Positions 44,987 through 62,803 of a stretch of DNA of 64,000 nt are shown in pieces (position 1 is the stretch's first letter; every line of letters starts with the position of its first letter). This DNA is from Oopsacas minuta (Eukaryota; Porifera; Hexactinellida; Lyssacinosida; Leucopsacidae). The notes beneath the pieces are model-generated. The model did no database searches and was not told where the DNA came from. It saw nothing but the letters and a program-made list of their open reading frames with translations. Location: assembly GCA_024704765.1 (NCBI GenBank), contig JAKMXF010000088.1, positions 744,001-808,000 on the forward strand, read 5' to 3'. Made by a program: the position numbers and the translations under genes.

Positions 44987-45139
44987 GCTATAGTGCTAAT
45001 CTAACAAACAGCTGTTTGTATATGTATATATAATAGGTTAGGACAGCAAACCCCTTAAACGGATGTGTTAGAATATGTGAGTAAAGTTCGTAGCAAATAA
45101 ACAAACAAAATGCAATTATATCACTACACTAAGAACCAA

Positions 45140-47167
45140 TCAATATTGTTTATAAGAATGTGACATATGCATATGTCTAGGGGGAGGGTAATCCTGTCTA
45201 GAGTAGAGGAGAGGGGCTCCTTGGAACTCTCCTTGTGCCGGAGGGGTAAAGGGGAGGGGCTGTCGTGGGATGAGGTGTTGGGACTGATACCTGGGTAACA
45301 TAGCTCGTAACTCCTCCTATAAATAATAATAATAATATCAGGTGTTACTATTAATCGATTTCATATACATACCATAGAAATCTCGTTGTCAGGGTGCATT
45401 AGAGTAGCATTCTCATTAAGAGCTACTGCATACCCTACATTCTTTCGGTTGCTAGGTTGTCTCGCGGGAGCAGGTGGGATATCTGCTGATATGGACCCCG
45501 AGGGGAACAGAGGGGGAGGGAGAGCGGGGTGACCTAAAATAATTTATAAAAGTTAAGTGTAATTACATTCCTTATGTTAGTATTGGTTACCGGGCTCTGT
45601 AGAAGAATGTATCCCTCCCTAGAAACATCGATAATAAACAGATGTGTGTAAAATAGATTATGCATATAGATATACCTGCATTCCAGAAGGGAACATTGGT
45701 CTCCCAGGTAGAGGAGGAGCTAAATATCAAGAATAAATATATTGTTTGTTAGTTTGTTTGCAGCATATTACCTGGCATAGCTCCTACAGGCATTGGAGGT
45801 ACCATACCAAATTGAGGTGACATCATAGGAAGAGGAACTGCTCCATGGTGGCCAGGTGGCATCATTGGAATGCCTGACATCATAGGAATCATCCCTGGGG
45901 GTGCTGGAACAAATGCTATCCCTGTTTCTTGTTTGTATCTCTTTGGATCATCTCCTATGACAATGGAGCAAATAATTTACATTGCTATGTAGCAACAAAG
46001 GAATGTGTTCTAACATTTACAAATATTTTATTTGTTTGTTTGTTCGTTTGTTTGTATGCAGTAATTTGTATCTTTGAAAGTATAATGCTATTAAATATTT
46101 TCATTTATTATTTGTCGCTATTTTTCGCGGATTTGTTTACTTGTTTGTTTGTTTGTTTGTATTTGTGTTTGAGTATAAACGCGTACCATTGCATTGTGAG
46201 GGAGATGACTGCTCTGAGGTGTCAGAATTGTGTAAACAAGACAACAATAACAAACCTGGACTTAACCAACCTTACAATTACGGTTGTTGATTTCAAGAAT
46301 TGAACTATTGTAAATAATTAAAAGCTATTTTTACAATTAAACTATATTCATCAATAACTTGACAACAACGTACATATGAAGAATGTGTCCTGATAACACC
46401 TATATACGTCACTACATTATTCAGTTCTATTCAATTAATAATAGCTAAGTTGTTTAATATTGATATGTGATTGACAGATGGATAGATTAGAGTGCTAATT
46501 AGAATGCCAATTAACTCACAATTGTCCCTCCTTGAGCAATAAAGCTATAAGCATGGAGTTTCTTTTTCACCCATGGACCCCTATGCGAATTATAACACAT
46601 TCTGTGGCCCCTAGGTTCCCAGGTTATGAAGCGCTGGTATATCTGTATATTAAACAACTTAGTTATGACATAACATATATACATACCAGCTCCCCTGTTC
46701 CTCTCCCTCTCTAGCCTATCCTTCTCAGGAATACCCTCTGTACCGTATATATCCATTTCTAAGTTATTCCTGTGAGGAAATGCATTAGGAATTTCTGTAA
46801 CAGTCTCCTTATGTACTTGAGAGCAATGGATCACTAATCCTATACAACATTTCCATATAAGGAGATATTAGAGTACAGTGTAACCTCAATTAAGATATAC
46901 CCCGTCTGTGGAGATTCATTAATAATTAACACAAAATATACATATACGTAATGAGGGGAATTACCAGGTCCTGTGTATAACTTTTTCTGACAATACTGGC
47001 ATTTGAAATGTTTAGACTTCTGATGGTGTATTAATACCTTCTCTTCTTCAAATTCTCTCTCACAATACCTATTTATGGTAACATGTTATAATACAAAGCT
47101 AATAATTGATTGATTGACAGACTTACCAGCACCATGGCTTCAAAATCTTCTTTCTCTTCCGTCCCAT
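45140..47167 (-). CDS. ZNF207: ZNF207/BuGZ spindle-matrix and Bub3-binding protein, 8 exons
   Basis: Exons 47127-47167, 46965-47068, 46687-46839, 45772-45951, 45676-45719, 45591-45618, 45373-45533 and 45140-45316 give 295 residues in frame. The N-terminus MGRKRKKILKPWCWYC and two C2H2 zinc fingers match vertebrate BuGZ almost residue for residue, as does YGTEGIPEKD. A low-complexity Pro/Met/Gly-rich segment follows (coacervation region in vertebrates). A GLEBS-like motif with MHPDNEISMEELRAMLPRYQ spans exons 7-8; in vertebrates this binds Bub3 and supports kinetochore loading. The protein is shorter than the human one (about 480), mostly in the low-complexity part. The 740-bp third intron holds only (GTTT)n tracts and no recognisable exon. 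Confidence 0.93.
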
Positions 47168-47262
47168 TATACTAGCTAAAAGTTAAACAGCTGTACAATA
47201 GTTAATACCTGTGTTAATTAATAGCAAAATTAATTCCTTATCCACATAACACTTTACTGAAA

Positions 47263-47411
47263 TATAGTGAACTCCTGTTATATCTACGCTCAAAGGACGG
47301 TGATATATAATTGTTACTTTGACAGTTTGGGACTATATTTGTTCACTTTAACACTTCGGTATAAGCGGGTATTTAGATATATCTGTGTCCGATAAACAGG
47401 AGTCGGCTGTA
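47263..47411. mobile_element. Family A pogo/Tigger-like MITE between ZNF207 and the PAQR gene
   Basis: Left end TATAGTGAACTCCTGTTATA, right end GATAAACAGGAGTCGGCTGTA, inverted. The rest of the 500-bp spacer 47168-47666 shows nothing else recognisable. Confidence 0.65.
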
Positions 47412-47666
47412 TATTTACTTAAGGAATTATCTTATCGTACCCTGATTAACATCACCATCTGTATACACATATATTACTGTAATTAGATTAGTGATCTAAG
47501 TGTTAATCAGCTGTATAAAGTCATACACGTTATAAATAATATAAACAATATAGTTATATGTTGTTTATTGTTATGCTGTAAATAAAACATGTATATAATG
47601 AAGACAAGAGAGAGGCCGGTATTACCTCATTAAAACCATAGTTACAATAACCAAGCAAAGGAATGC

Positions 47667-50228
47667 TCATATGTTAATACCAGGATTGCAGTACCCGCCT
47701 CTCAATATTCGTATCTCTTGTATGCGTAGAAGAGAGAAGTAATGGAAAGTAGCTGCGATGAGAACAAATATATGGAATATGGTATGTGATTGAAGTAGGA
47801 GGTCACATTTACCAGGGAATATTCTCTCAGGAAAGCGGATAGCGTATATACCCGCACCCACTATGTAGAACATCCCTCCACAGAACATAAGGGCCATACC
47901 CCCTAGGGACATAGCTGGACCGAGCCCCTGTACCCCGATAGCATGCATGGCCGGAATAACTCCAAACGAACCGACACACCCGAATAGTAACGCGCGGAAT
48001 ATCCTGAATTTAGGGCGGTTAAAGAAAGGAGCAATCATTGTCACTATAGCTGTAACTCCTAGTATAACACAAGTAGATATATAACCAATCTGTGCAATTC
48101 TCATACAATAGAATAGATAATAGAACCATGGGATGTACGAGCCTATGATCAGGAATGCTATACCGCAGTAATCTATACGGAGACATAACACGAATACTTT
48201 ATTAGAGTGACACATAAAGGTGTGAAAACATGTAGATAAAAGCAGACAAAGGACAGCACTGATTATAAACACGGTAATTACAGAGGGGTCAGGCCAAGAG
48301 AAGTCTGAATCAAAGGAACGTATGAACATTGTGTATGCGAAATGAGGTACAAATATAAGAAATATGATCATACCCAACAAGTGTGACCATATGTTACCAC
48401 TCTCTGTATGCCAGTAACCGATAGACTTAATGCATTTCTTAAAAGACCTCAGAGGAGGTCTGTAATACTTCCTTATACATTCATTGTCCTTATACCAGTC
48501 TGGTAATTGGGGGTATTTTAGGAGGGGGAAGGAGTGCTTAGGGATCGCCCAAAACGGGAGGGGGCAAGGCTCCTCGTCGGATATGATGCTAGCGGACCGG
48601 GACCTGGGTATCTCTACCTCCTCTGAATTACCTATTGGTTCCGGTATGATGTCAGGATTTGGTATGCTGAATATGAAACTATCTTGAATATCAGAATATG
48701 AAGAATCTGAATAGTAACTCTCTGAATCATTCATATCTGATTCAGAGGACCGAGCTGATACAGAAGTAGCGAAAGAGTAGATGGATAAATCGTCCTTACG
48801 GGGAGTGACAACCTCCTCTAGGGTATCCTCTGTTAGAGGGAGAGGGTATAAATTGGGACAGGATTGACTCAAGATACGAGATCTCCTAAGGACCGGGGTG
48901 TCATCGGGAGAGGTGTTAATCTCACGAAGAGGAGAGATAGGAATATCTAAATCAAACTCTCGTGTAGATAATCCTGTACCAAATCTACTTTTCATCTGAG
49001 TAACTACTTGATCTCTCATCTGGTGGACTCTTGCAGCACCTACTGACATATGTTCCCGAACCTATAAATGGAATATATCAGCATCAAGTACATACAGTGT
49101 ATACAGGTTATAAATATACAGGAATATATGAGAACAGGTTTCCAGAGGATGGTGCTTATAGCCAGCATCTACTCTATATACATATTATTAATAGCAGACC
49201 TACCTGTTTGCTTTTGAGTGTCATCTTATCCTTCTTACTAGACAAACTCTGAGACATTCTCTCCCTCTGATAAGTCAATGATTGTGACATACGTACTCGT
49301 CTCTGAGTAATCTTCTTTTTCCTAAGAGAGAAAGATTGTGATACTCTCTCTCTCCGGTCTGTGAAGCTCTGGGATACTTTAACCTTTTGTAAATTAAAGT
49401 TTTGGGACATTTTCTCCCTCTGTTGTGTCATTTTTTCACGTTTCTGAGTCAAACTTTGTGACATTCTTTCTTTCTTAGTTGCTAGGGACTGAGACATCTT
49501 TTCTCTGTGTAGGTGCATTCTTTCTTTCTTGGTTGCTAGGGACTGAGACATCTTTTCTCTGTGTAGATGCATTCTTTCTTTTTTGGTTGCTAGGGATTGA
49601 GACATCTTTTCTCTGTGTAGATGCAGTCTTTCTTTTTTGGTTGCTAGGGATTGAGACATCTTTTCTTTGTGTAGATGCATTCTTTCCTTGTGTGTGATGA
49701 TTTGTTCATTGATACGAGCTACAACAACTTTACTCTTATGTCTATATATGGGAATACAGTGTAACCTCCACTAACGGGGCTGTGGAAACGGAGTGAAAAT
49801 AATAGAGCGATTTCTTAATGAACTTCCAGATACGGGGTAGCATTATCAGGCCATGTATTGGAGGTTACAATGTAATACAATACAATCAAATATGAATAAT
49901 GTTTGTACCTTGCTATGTCCTTGATATCCCCTGGAGTTAATACGGGTATAAACTCAATAGCCTGTGACATAGGTATATCTATCCAAGCATCACCTAGTCC
50001 TTTAGGTCTACAGTCATCTGAATAGTTGTAACCAGACCCTGTGTCATTTTTCTTATTGTCTAAGGATTGGTCTGAATCAGGGTCACATGAACTATCCTCC
50101 AGGGGCGTCGAGGGGACAGGTTGTACCGTCAAATGAGGAGGGTACTGTTTTACAGCTGTATAGTTAAGTTCATCTTCCATTTGTATAATAGCTCTATTAA
50201 AATATTCTATAATCATAATATATGACAT
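47667..50228 (-). CDS. ADIPOR: Adiponectin-receptor-like PAQR protein with long coiled-coil N-terminal extension, 3 exons
   Basis: Exons 49909-50228, 49204-49741 and 47667-49061 sum to exactly 750 codons plus stop, twice the length of human ADIPOR1. The C-terminal 300 residues are the seven-helix PAQR core: SIGYWHTESGNIWSHLLG before helix 1, a histidine in STCFHTFMCHS, and the paired histidines QSHTIFHIFV near the end, the zinc site of ADIPOR-type hydrolases. The extension holds about 110 acidic and Ser-rich residues. After these come about 170 residues built of 7- and 11-residue units of the MSQSL-x-x-KKER type, including four exact 18-residue repeats, then a Ser-rich linker. This segment should form a long basic coiled coil facing the cytosol. 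The ATG at 50228 is chosen because it closes the frame; a downstream in-frame ATG is possible. Confidence 0.85.
49467..49684 (-). repeat. Four 54-bp tandem repeats coding an 18-residue unit
   Basis: Coding repeat in exon 2 of the PAQR gene. Units encode REKMSQSLATKKERMHLH with one or two changes. 18 equals 7 plus 11, both coiled-coil periodicities. Confidence 0.9.
49755..49874. mobile_element. Family B MITE, complete, in the PAQR first intron
   Basis: 120 bp. TACAGTGTAACCTCCA at left, TTGGAGGTTACAATGTA at right, bounded by TA. Related copies or ends lie near 14832, 34636, 46873, 51884, 57495 and 59408. Confidence 0.7.
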
Positions 50229-50749
50229 ATGGTGATTAGAGATGGATTCTATAACATATGGTATCTGTATTAGTTTACTCTATGAGGACATATATATGTT
50301 TCTAGCATTTGTTTACACAAATGAAATAGGTTGGGAACCGCTCTACTGTTGTTCAGTTTCCTATAATAAACAAGTAAATATTCCTTCAAATACATATCCT
50401 CAATCAGTAGAGTTATAGTTATATAGCTCTGTACATACAGTTGTTATGAGCTTACACAAGGATTAGACAATTAATACATGGCTTGACTATATTCTGGTGG
50501 TTAAGTTAGTATTAATTTAGTTCCGTTATGAATAACATATAACCACCTCCTCGCTGTAGGGAGTAGATAACAACAAATGTCCTCTAATTACTCCTCTATG
50601 GGTACAAATAGATCCTCTCTACTTACAAGTATATATATCTATAGTATAAATCAGGACAAGGTATATTCTAATCGAAAAAGTAACAATACGAAATAAATGA
50701 TACTAAACTACAAATTCCTTAGTAACTATATCGTAACTAGGTATAATAT
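50229..50749. other. Spacer between the PAQR and SOD1 genes
   Basis: About 520 bp; no coding frame seen. It includes GTTGGGAACCGCTC at about 50332, a probable single terminus of the hAT-type family. Confidence 0.5.
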
Positions 50750-51281
50750 CTAGGTGCATACTCCTATAACACCACAAGCTACACGTGCTCCTGCGTGTCC
50801 TGTAGTCTTAGAGTCAGAGTGTCCTCCTCTCCCTAGATCATCAGGATCAGCGTGTACTACTACAGCTCTTCCTATGATATTATGCTTATTGTCTTGCAGA
50901 GATATTACACTATCAACTATGTTCACCTACATAGAAGATATGAATTACAGTGTTCTCCCAGTATAGCTATGAGTCAATAGGACAACTCACCTCTACGTCT
51001 CCTCCCCCTGACATGACGTTACCCAGGTCTCCTACGTGTCTCTCCACATCAGTAGGCCCTCCGTGCTCCTTCCCCTCAGGGTTGAAGTGAGCGCCTGCAC
51101 TCGTACATCCATTGGTGAGGTCACCAAACTCATGAATATGGAATCCATGTTTCCCTGCAGCTAGTCCTGTGATAGTTCCTGTTACTGTAACGGAATCTCC
51201 GTTCTGTTGGAAGTTAATCCTCCCTAATACTTTCTCCCCCACAAGTACACATACTGCCTTAGTGCTATCTGATGTAGCCAT
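50750..51281 (-). CDS. SOD1: Cu/Zn superoxide dismutase, 2 exons
   Basis: Exons 50991-51281 and 50750-50926 give 155 residues, the size of cytosolic SOD1. It dismutates superoxide to oxygen and hydrogen peroxide. Copper ligands are in GFHIHEFGD and near the C-terminus in [11 protein letters not shown]. Zinc ligands lie in the [13 protein letters not shown] loop and HVGDLGN. The active-site arginine is in [10 protein letters not shown], and both cysteines of the conserved disulfide are present (CTSAG and VACGV). There is no signal peptide, so it is the intracellular form. Start ATG at 51281. Confidence 0.97.
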
Positions 51282-51458
51282 TTAGCTAATGACCTTATAA
51301 GTTATTAGAATATTATATAACTCGTACAAGTTCTTCAATCAATTTTCAGTAAACATATGTGTTAATTAACGATAGACAACAAATAGAAAATAATATAAAC
51401 AGAGACAAACTATATCCCAGCAAATAAACAGAAAACACCATCGTATAGCATTATAACA

Positions 51459-59379
<7,921 letters not shown>

Positions 59380-59407
59380 TTGTAGCTAATTTGAGACAAA
59401 ACTATAG

Positions 59408-59493
59408 TACAGTGTAAGCTAATAAATATAGAGAATTCCTAGTAACAATGAACCTACACAAACCGGGTAGCATTTATCGGAGTTTACACTGTA
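59408..59493. mobile_element. Family B MITE upstream of the SRCR gene
   Basis: 86 bp, TACAGTGTAAGC to GGAGTTTACACTGTA. It lies in the spacer 59380-59771, which otherwise shows nothing recognisable. Confidence 0.6.
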
Positions 59494-59771
59494 CACAGAT
59501 TCTAAACAGCAGAGGTTAGTCAGTAATAAATACTTCATAATATCTACCTATTCCAGATTATTGTGATGAATTATGCACCTGATTAACACTGTAATATGAG
59601 ATTGATACGCAATCAAGCTGCATGATTTATATATCCAATTAGAATAGATTAACCCTCCCTTATAATTATATAAGAGTTCCTATAATTAGAATAAATCTAA
59701 CTACGAACCTATTAGCTATATATGTACTAATCTATAACGATACTACTACAGTCTACTATCAAACATTGTAG

Positions 59772-60098
59772 CTACTTTATGGATAGTAGCTCTACGTCAA
59801 ATATCAGAACAGCATTAGCAGGGATTGTTCCTGGTACTCCAGAAGCACCATACCCGTAATCCGGTGAGATTGTCAGGATAGCTTTCGATCCGACAGACAT
59901 CTGAGGAACTCCCTCGTCCCAGCCTTTTATGACTTGTCCCACACCGATCTTAGTTTCGAATGGCTTCCCTCGGTCTCTGGAGGAATCAAACTTCTTTCCG
60001 TCTTTTAGAGTTCCTGTATAATGCATAACAACAGTCTGTCCTTTCTTGGGATAAGTCTTACCATCTCCTTCCTTAGTTATCTGTACTTCTACTCCCAT
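59772..60098 (-). CDS. FKBP1A: FKBP12-type peptidyl-prolyl isomerase, intronless
   Basis: 108 residues, the same length as human FKBP12. The single FKBP domain covers the whole protein: [20 protein letters not shown] with the active-site Phe-Asp, [13 protein letters not shown] with the binding-pocket Val-Ile-Trp, [13 protein letters not shown] with the pocket tyrosine, and IFDVELLSI. It catalyses cis-trans isomerisation of Xaa-Pro bonds and in animals binds ryanodine/IP3 receptors and TGF-beta type I receptors. All pocket residues are kept, so immunosuppressant-binding geometry should be intact. It has no introns, unlike the vertebrate gene. The start ATG at 60098 is unambiguous. It sits next to a gene with a diverged FKBP domain. 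Confidence 0.97.
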   Translation of the reverse strand: MGVEVQITKEGDGKTYPKKGQTVVMHYTGTLKDGKKFDSSRDRGKPFETKIGVGQVIKGWDEGVPQMSVGSKAILTISPDYGYGASGVPGTIPANAVLIFDVELLSIK

Positions 60099-60163
60099 TC
60101 TGTTATTGTTAACTATATTACTTGTTAAGATTAAAAGGTTCCCTATACGATACTATTAGGGGT

Positions 60164-60259
60164 TAAACCATGGATGGTAGATTTAGTTAATCTACTCTGG
60201 ATTAGTGGCTATGCCTGCTTGGAGGGGAATTTCTATAACGAATCCATCATCCATGGTTA
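60164..60259. mobile_element. Family G MITE
   Basis: TTAAACCATGGATGG to CATCCATGGTTA, an inverted pair, between FKBP12 and the FKBP-like gene. The remaining spacer 60260-60477 shows nothing recognisable. Confidence 0.65.
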
Positions 60260-60477
60260 CATATCTTATAAGCATTAAGGGAGCAGACTCACAATAAAAA
60301 TGGCAGTATAGAGCATGTTTTGAGTATATCCACTTATATAAGATAGCTACCATTAAGTTTTGGGATACACATATAAATGTATAGGATTACAATTAGATCA
60401 GGATAGCAACCATATATAGACAAAGGAATGTATCATTACAATAAATCGTATGTAAAATCATAAAATAATTGAATTAT

Positions 60478-62490
60478 TCATAATTCAACTTGACTATCAA
60501 GTTGGTCAGATGGAATGTCATCATCTGATTCATATATGTCATCCTGTTTATTATAAATACCTTCCATCCTAATTACGTATATCAATGGCATATACGGAGG
60601 GACACTATCAGGAACACCTCTACTCCCGTAGGCGGTTATAGAAGGACACACAATTATTCGGATCTCCCCCAGCTTCATGTCGGAGATACCCTTGGTCCCG
60701 TGGTCCCATGCGGGTACTACTTCTCCTAGACCGTATCGGAACTTCATGGGACGAGGTTGGGGAGTAGGACGACACATTCCGTGATCAGCTAGTGTCGATG
60801 AGAACAGAGAAAAGGCCTCGTCGAATCGAGCAATGACATTTGAGAGTTTCACCTTTTGGTACTCCATTCCTGGGGGTCCCATCCGTAACACGGATATCGT
60901 ATCCTCGCTAGGGACAGCCCTGAGAGGAGGCCAGTATCCCTCATGGAGGACTAGTTTATTCTGTATGGGAGGGTAGCGGAGATATATGTTAAGGTCATCA
61001 ACTGAGAAGGGGGAATCTACTTTCTCTCTGGAGTATTCTAGGATATCTTGTAGCTGTTTCTGCGTAATTTTATGCTTTTCAGAATTAGTCTCATCTTTCA
61101 CTAATTTATCTACTTCACATAGCAGCTGTTGTGCTTTTTGCTTAACACGTTTCTTAACACATTCTACCCTCTGTTTAATAATATTTAACTTCTCATCTTC
61201 CTCCTGAACCTTTTCAATATTAATAGCTCGCAATCTTTCCGTAATATTTTGAATAATTCTAATCTTATCAGGAGTGTCCTTTGACATTATTTCATCTTTA
61301 TATTTATCCCATGTTATGTCGTCAGGATTATTATCATCGAATATTGTCTTAATTTCGGTTTTAAGTTGATCAAAAAAATATTTGAATAACGGGGCCAAGT
61401 CATTCATAAGATCTCTGAAATCTGGGTAATCAATCTCTTGCCTGGGTCCTGCAAAGAGGAATGCTCCATCGGTTTTGAGACAGTAATTTCTAAGTCTATT
61501 TATTTCGTTTTGATCTTTTGAGATATCTTTAATCTTCTCCAATTTGTTTAGAACTTTAACAAGAGTATTCTCCTTTTTTTGATTCTGATTATTTTGATCC
61601 TGTATTTCTTTTAACCCGAGGTATGTCTTGATGTCTTCAATCTCAGATAGTCTGACCTCAAATCTCATTCTATATGCATACAGCCCTCTCACTACCCTAT
61701 CTACCTCTTTATCGTATTCCACCCTTCGCTCCAGAACAGATCTAAACTCTGTGGAATCAGGAGTTAATATACTATCTATTCTTCTGTGAATCTCTCTTAT
61801 CAATACTTCCTCTTGCTTCCAACGATATCTATTAATTTTGTCTAATAATTGGTTTATTTCGTCAGAAGGCAACTGATGTTTGTAATTATCCAAGGACTTA
61901 TTGAATTCAAATTCTGTCAGCTTGTTAAGTAGTGGAGGAATGTCCTTATTCTTATTTTTATTCTTATTTTTATTGTAGTTGTGTATAATATCATTGAATT
62001 CAGTCTTAATCTCAACAAAATGATCCTCATTCATAGTGGGGGGAGATAGCTCATCATTATCATTAGAAGCAAACTTCATCCAGGTATCTACATAATGTGC
62101 ATACTCCTTCTTCCATTCCAAGTAGTGATATGTGTTGTCAGGTTTGTTATAGTATTGGAATTCATGGGAACGATTTAGGAACTTGTCTCCTTCGCCCATT
62201 CCTTTCATGACAACATCACCGGGTAATTCTGACTGTTCGAGTGTTTTCCTCAGCTCTGTTCTAAGTGTGGGAGACCATTTTTCTCTGAAATAGCACCATG
62301 GAGGCAGGTAATATCCAGCATAGTTAACAGCTACTAGTGTACCTACTCTAATAGGATTATACTTAGGGATATCTCTACTGTTAATCTGTGCATTTGATTC
62401 TATTAATCCGGGTAGCTCGTGTGTAGGTTTAGAACTTGTGGGAGAGATTGGAGATGATATGCTTATGACGTCAGGAGATGTTACTGACAT
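60478..62490 (-). CDS. Coiled-coil protein with diverged C-terminal FKBP-like domain
   Basis: Intronless 670-residue frame. Residues about 45-70 (VGTLVAVNYAGYYLPPWCYF) resemble the second strand region of an FKBP. Residues about 130-500 are charged and mainly helical, with a KNKNKNKNK run near 180. Residues about 545-650 align with FKBP12: KLSNVIARFDEAFSLFSSTL, then GLGEVVPAWDHGTKGISDMK, CPSITAYGSRGVPDSVPPYM and IYVIRMEGI. The pocket Val-Val-x-x-Trp and Tyr are kept, but the Phe-Asp pair of the active site is not evident, so isomerase activity is doubtful. The tail is acidic (ESDDDIPSDQLDSQVEL). I do not recognise an orthologue. Adjacency to FKBP12 suggests an ancient tandem origin; that is inference. 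Confidence 0.75.
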   Translation of the reverse strand: MSVTSPDVISISSPISPTSSKPTHELPGLIESNAQINSRDIPKYNPIRVGTLVAVNYAGYYLPPWCYFREKWSPTLRTELRKTLEQSELPGDVVMKGMGEGDKFLNRSHEFQYYNKPDNTYHYLEWKKEYAHYVDTWMKFASNDNDELSPPTMNEDHFVEIKTEFNDIIHNYNKNKNKNKNKDIPPLLNKLTEFEFNKSLDNYKHQLPSDEINQLLDKINRYRWKQEEVLIREIHRRIDSILTPDSTEFRSVLERRVEYDKEVDRVVRGLYAYRMRFEVRLSEIEDIKTYLGLKEIQDQNNQNQKKENTLVKVLNKLEKIKDISKDQNEINRLRNYCLKTDGAFLFAGPRQEIDYPDFRDLMNDLAPLFKYFFDQLKTEIKTIFDDNNPDDITWDKYKDEIMSKDTPDKIRIIQNITERLRAINIEKVQEEDEKLNIIKQRVECVKKRVKQKAQQLLCEVDKLVKDETNSEKHKITQKQLQDILEYSREKVDSPFSVDDLNIYLRYPPIQNKLVLHEGYWPPLRAVPSEDTISVLRMGPPGMEYQKVKLSNVIARFDEAFSLFSSTLADHGMCRPTPQPRPMKFRYGLGEVVPAWDHGTKGISDMKLGEIRIIVCPSITAYGSRGVPDSVPPYMPLIYVIRMEGIYNKQDDIYESDDDIPSDQLDSQVEL

Positions 62491-62583
62491 TGAATATCTA
62501 ATTACAATGCTACATGGATCATTAACTGTTGGAATAAAGATAGAAAGAGTCCCGCCGCCTGCCTCTTATTTAGTACAGTTATT

Positions 62584-62709
62584 TAACCATGGATGGCGGA
62601 TTTAGTATATTTGCTTGGATGTTTTTCTAAGCTAAGGCACTTCTCTCTTGGTTGGAGGGGAATTTGTATCAAAAAAGCATAAATAAACGAATCCACTATC
62701 CATGATTAA
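62584..62709. mobile_element. Family G MITE
   Basis: TTAACCATGGATGG at left and ATCCATGATTAA at right, in the 310-bp spacer upstream of the FKBP-like gene. Confidence 0.6.
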
Positions 62710-62803
62710 TAACATTTCCATTCTACACTATCAATAACCAGCTATATAAGGTGTCAAATATGTATAATTCATCAGAAATACGAATAATATTGAAATGATA
62801 CCT

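Noticed and set aside
45929-46303. 124-codon + strand frame in the ZNF207 third intron
   Set aside because: Made largely of translated GTTT tracts (repeated VCLFVCLF) antisense to ZNF207.
49479-49697. 72-codon + strand frame over the PAQR repeats
   Set aside because: Shadow of the 54-bp coding repeats on the other strand.
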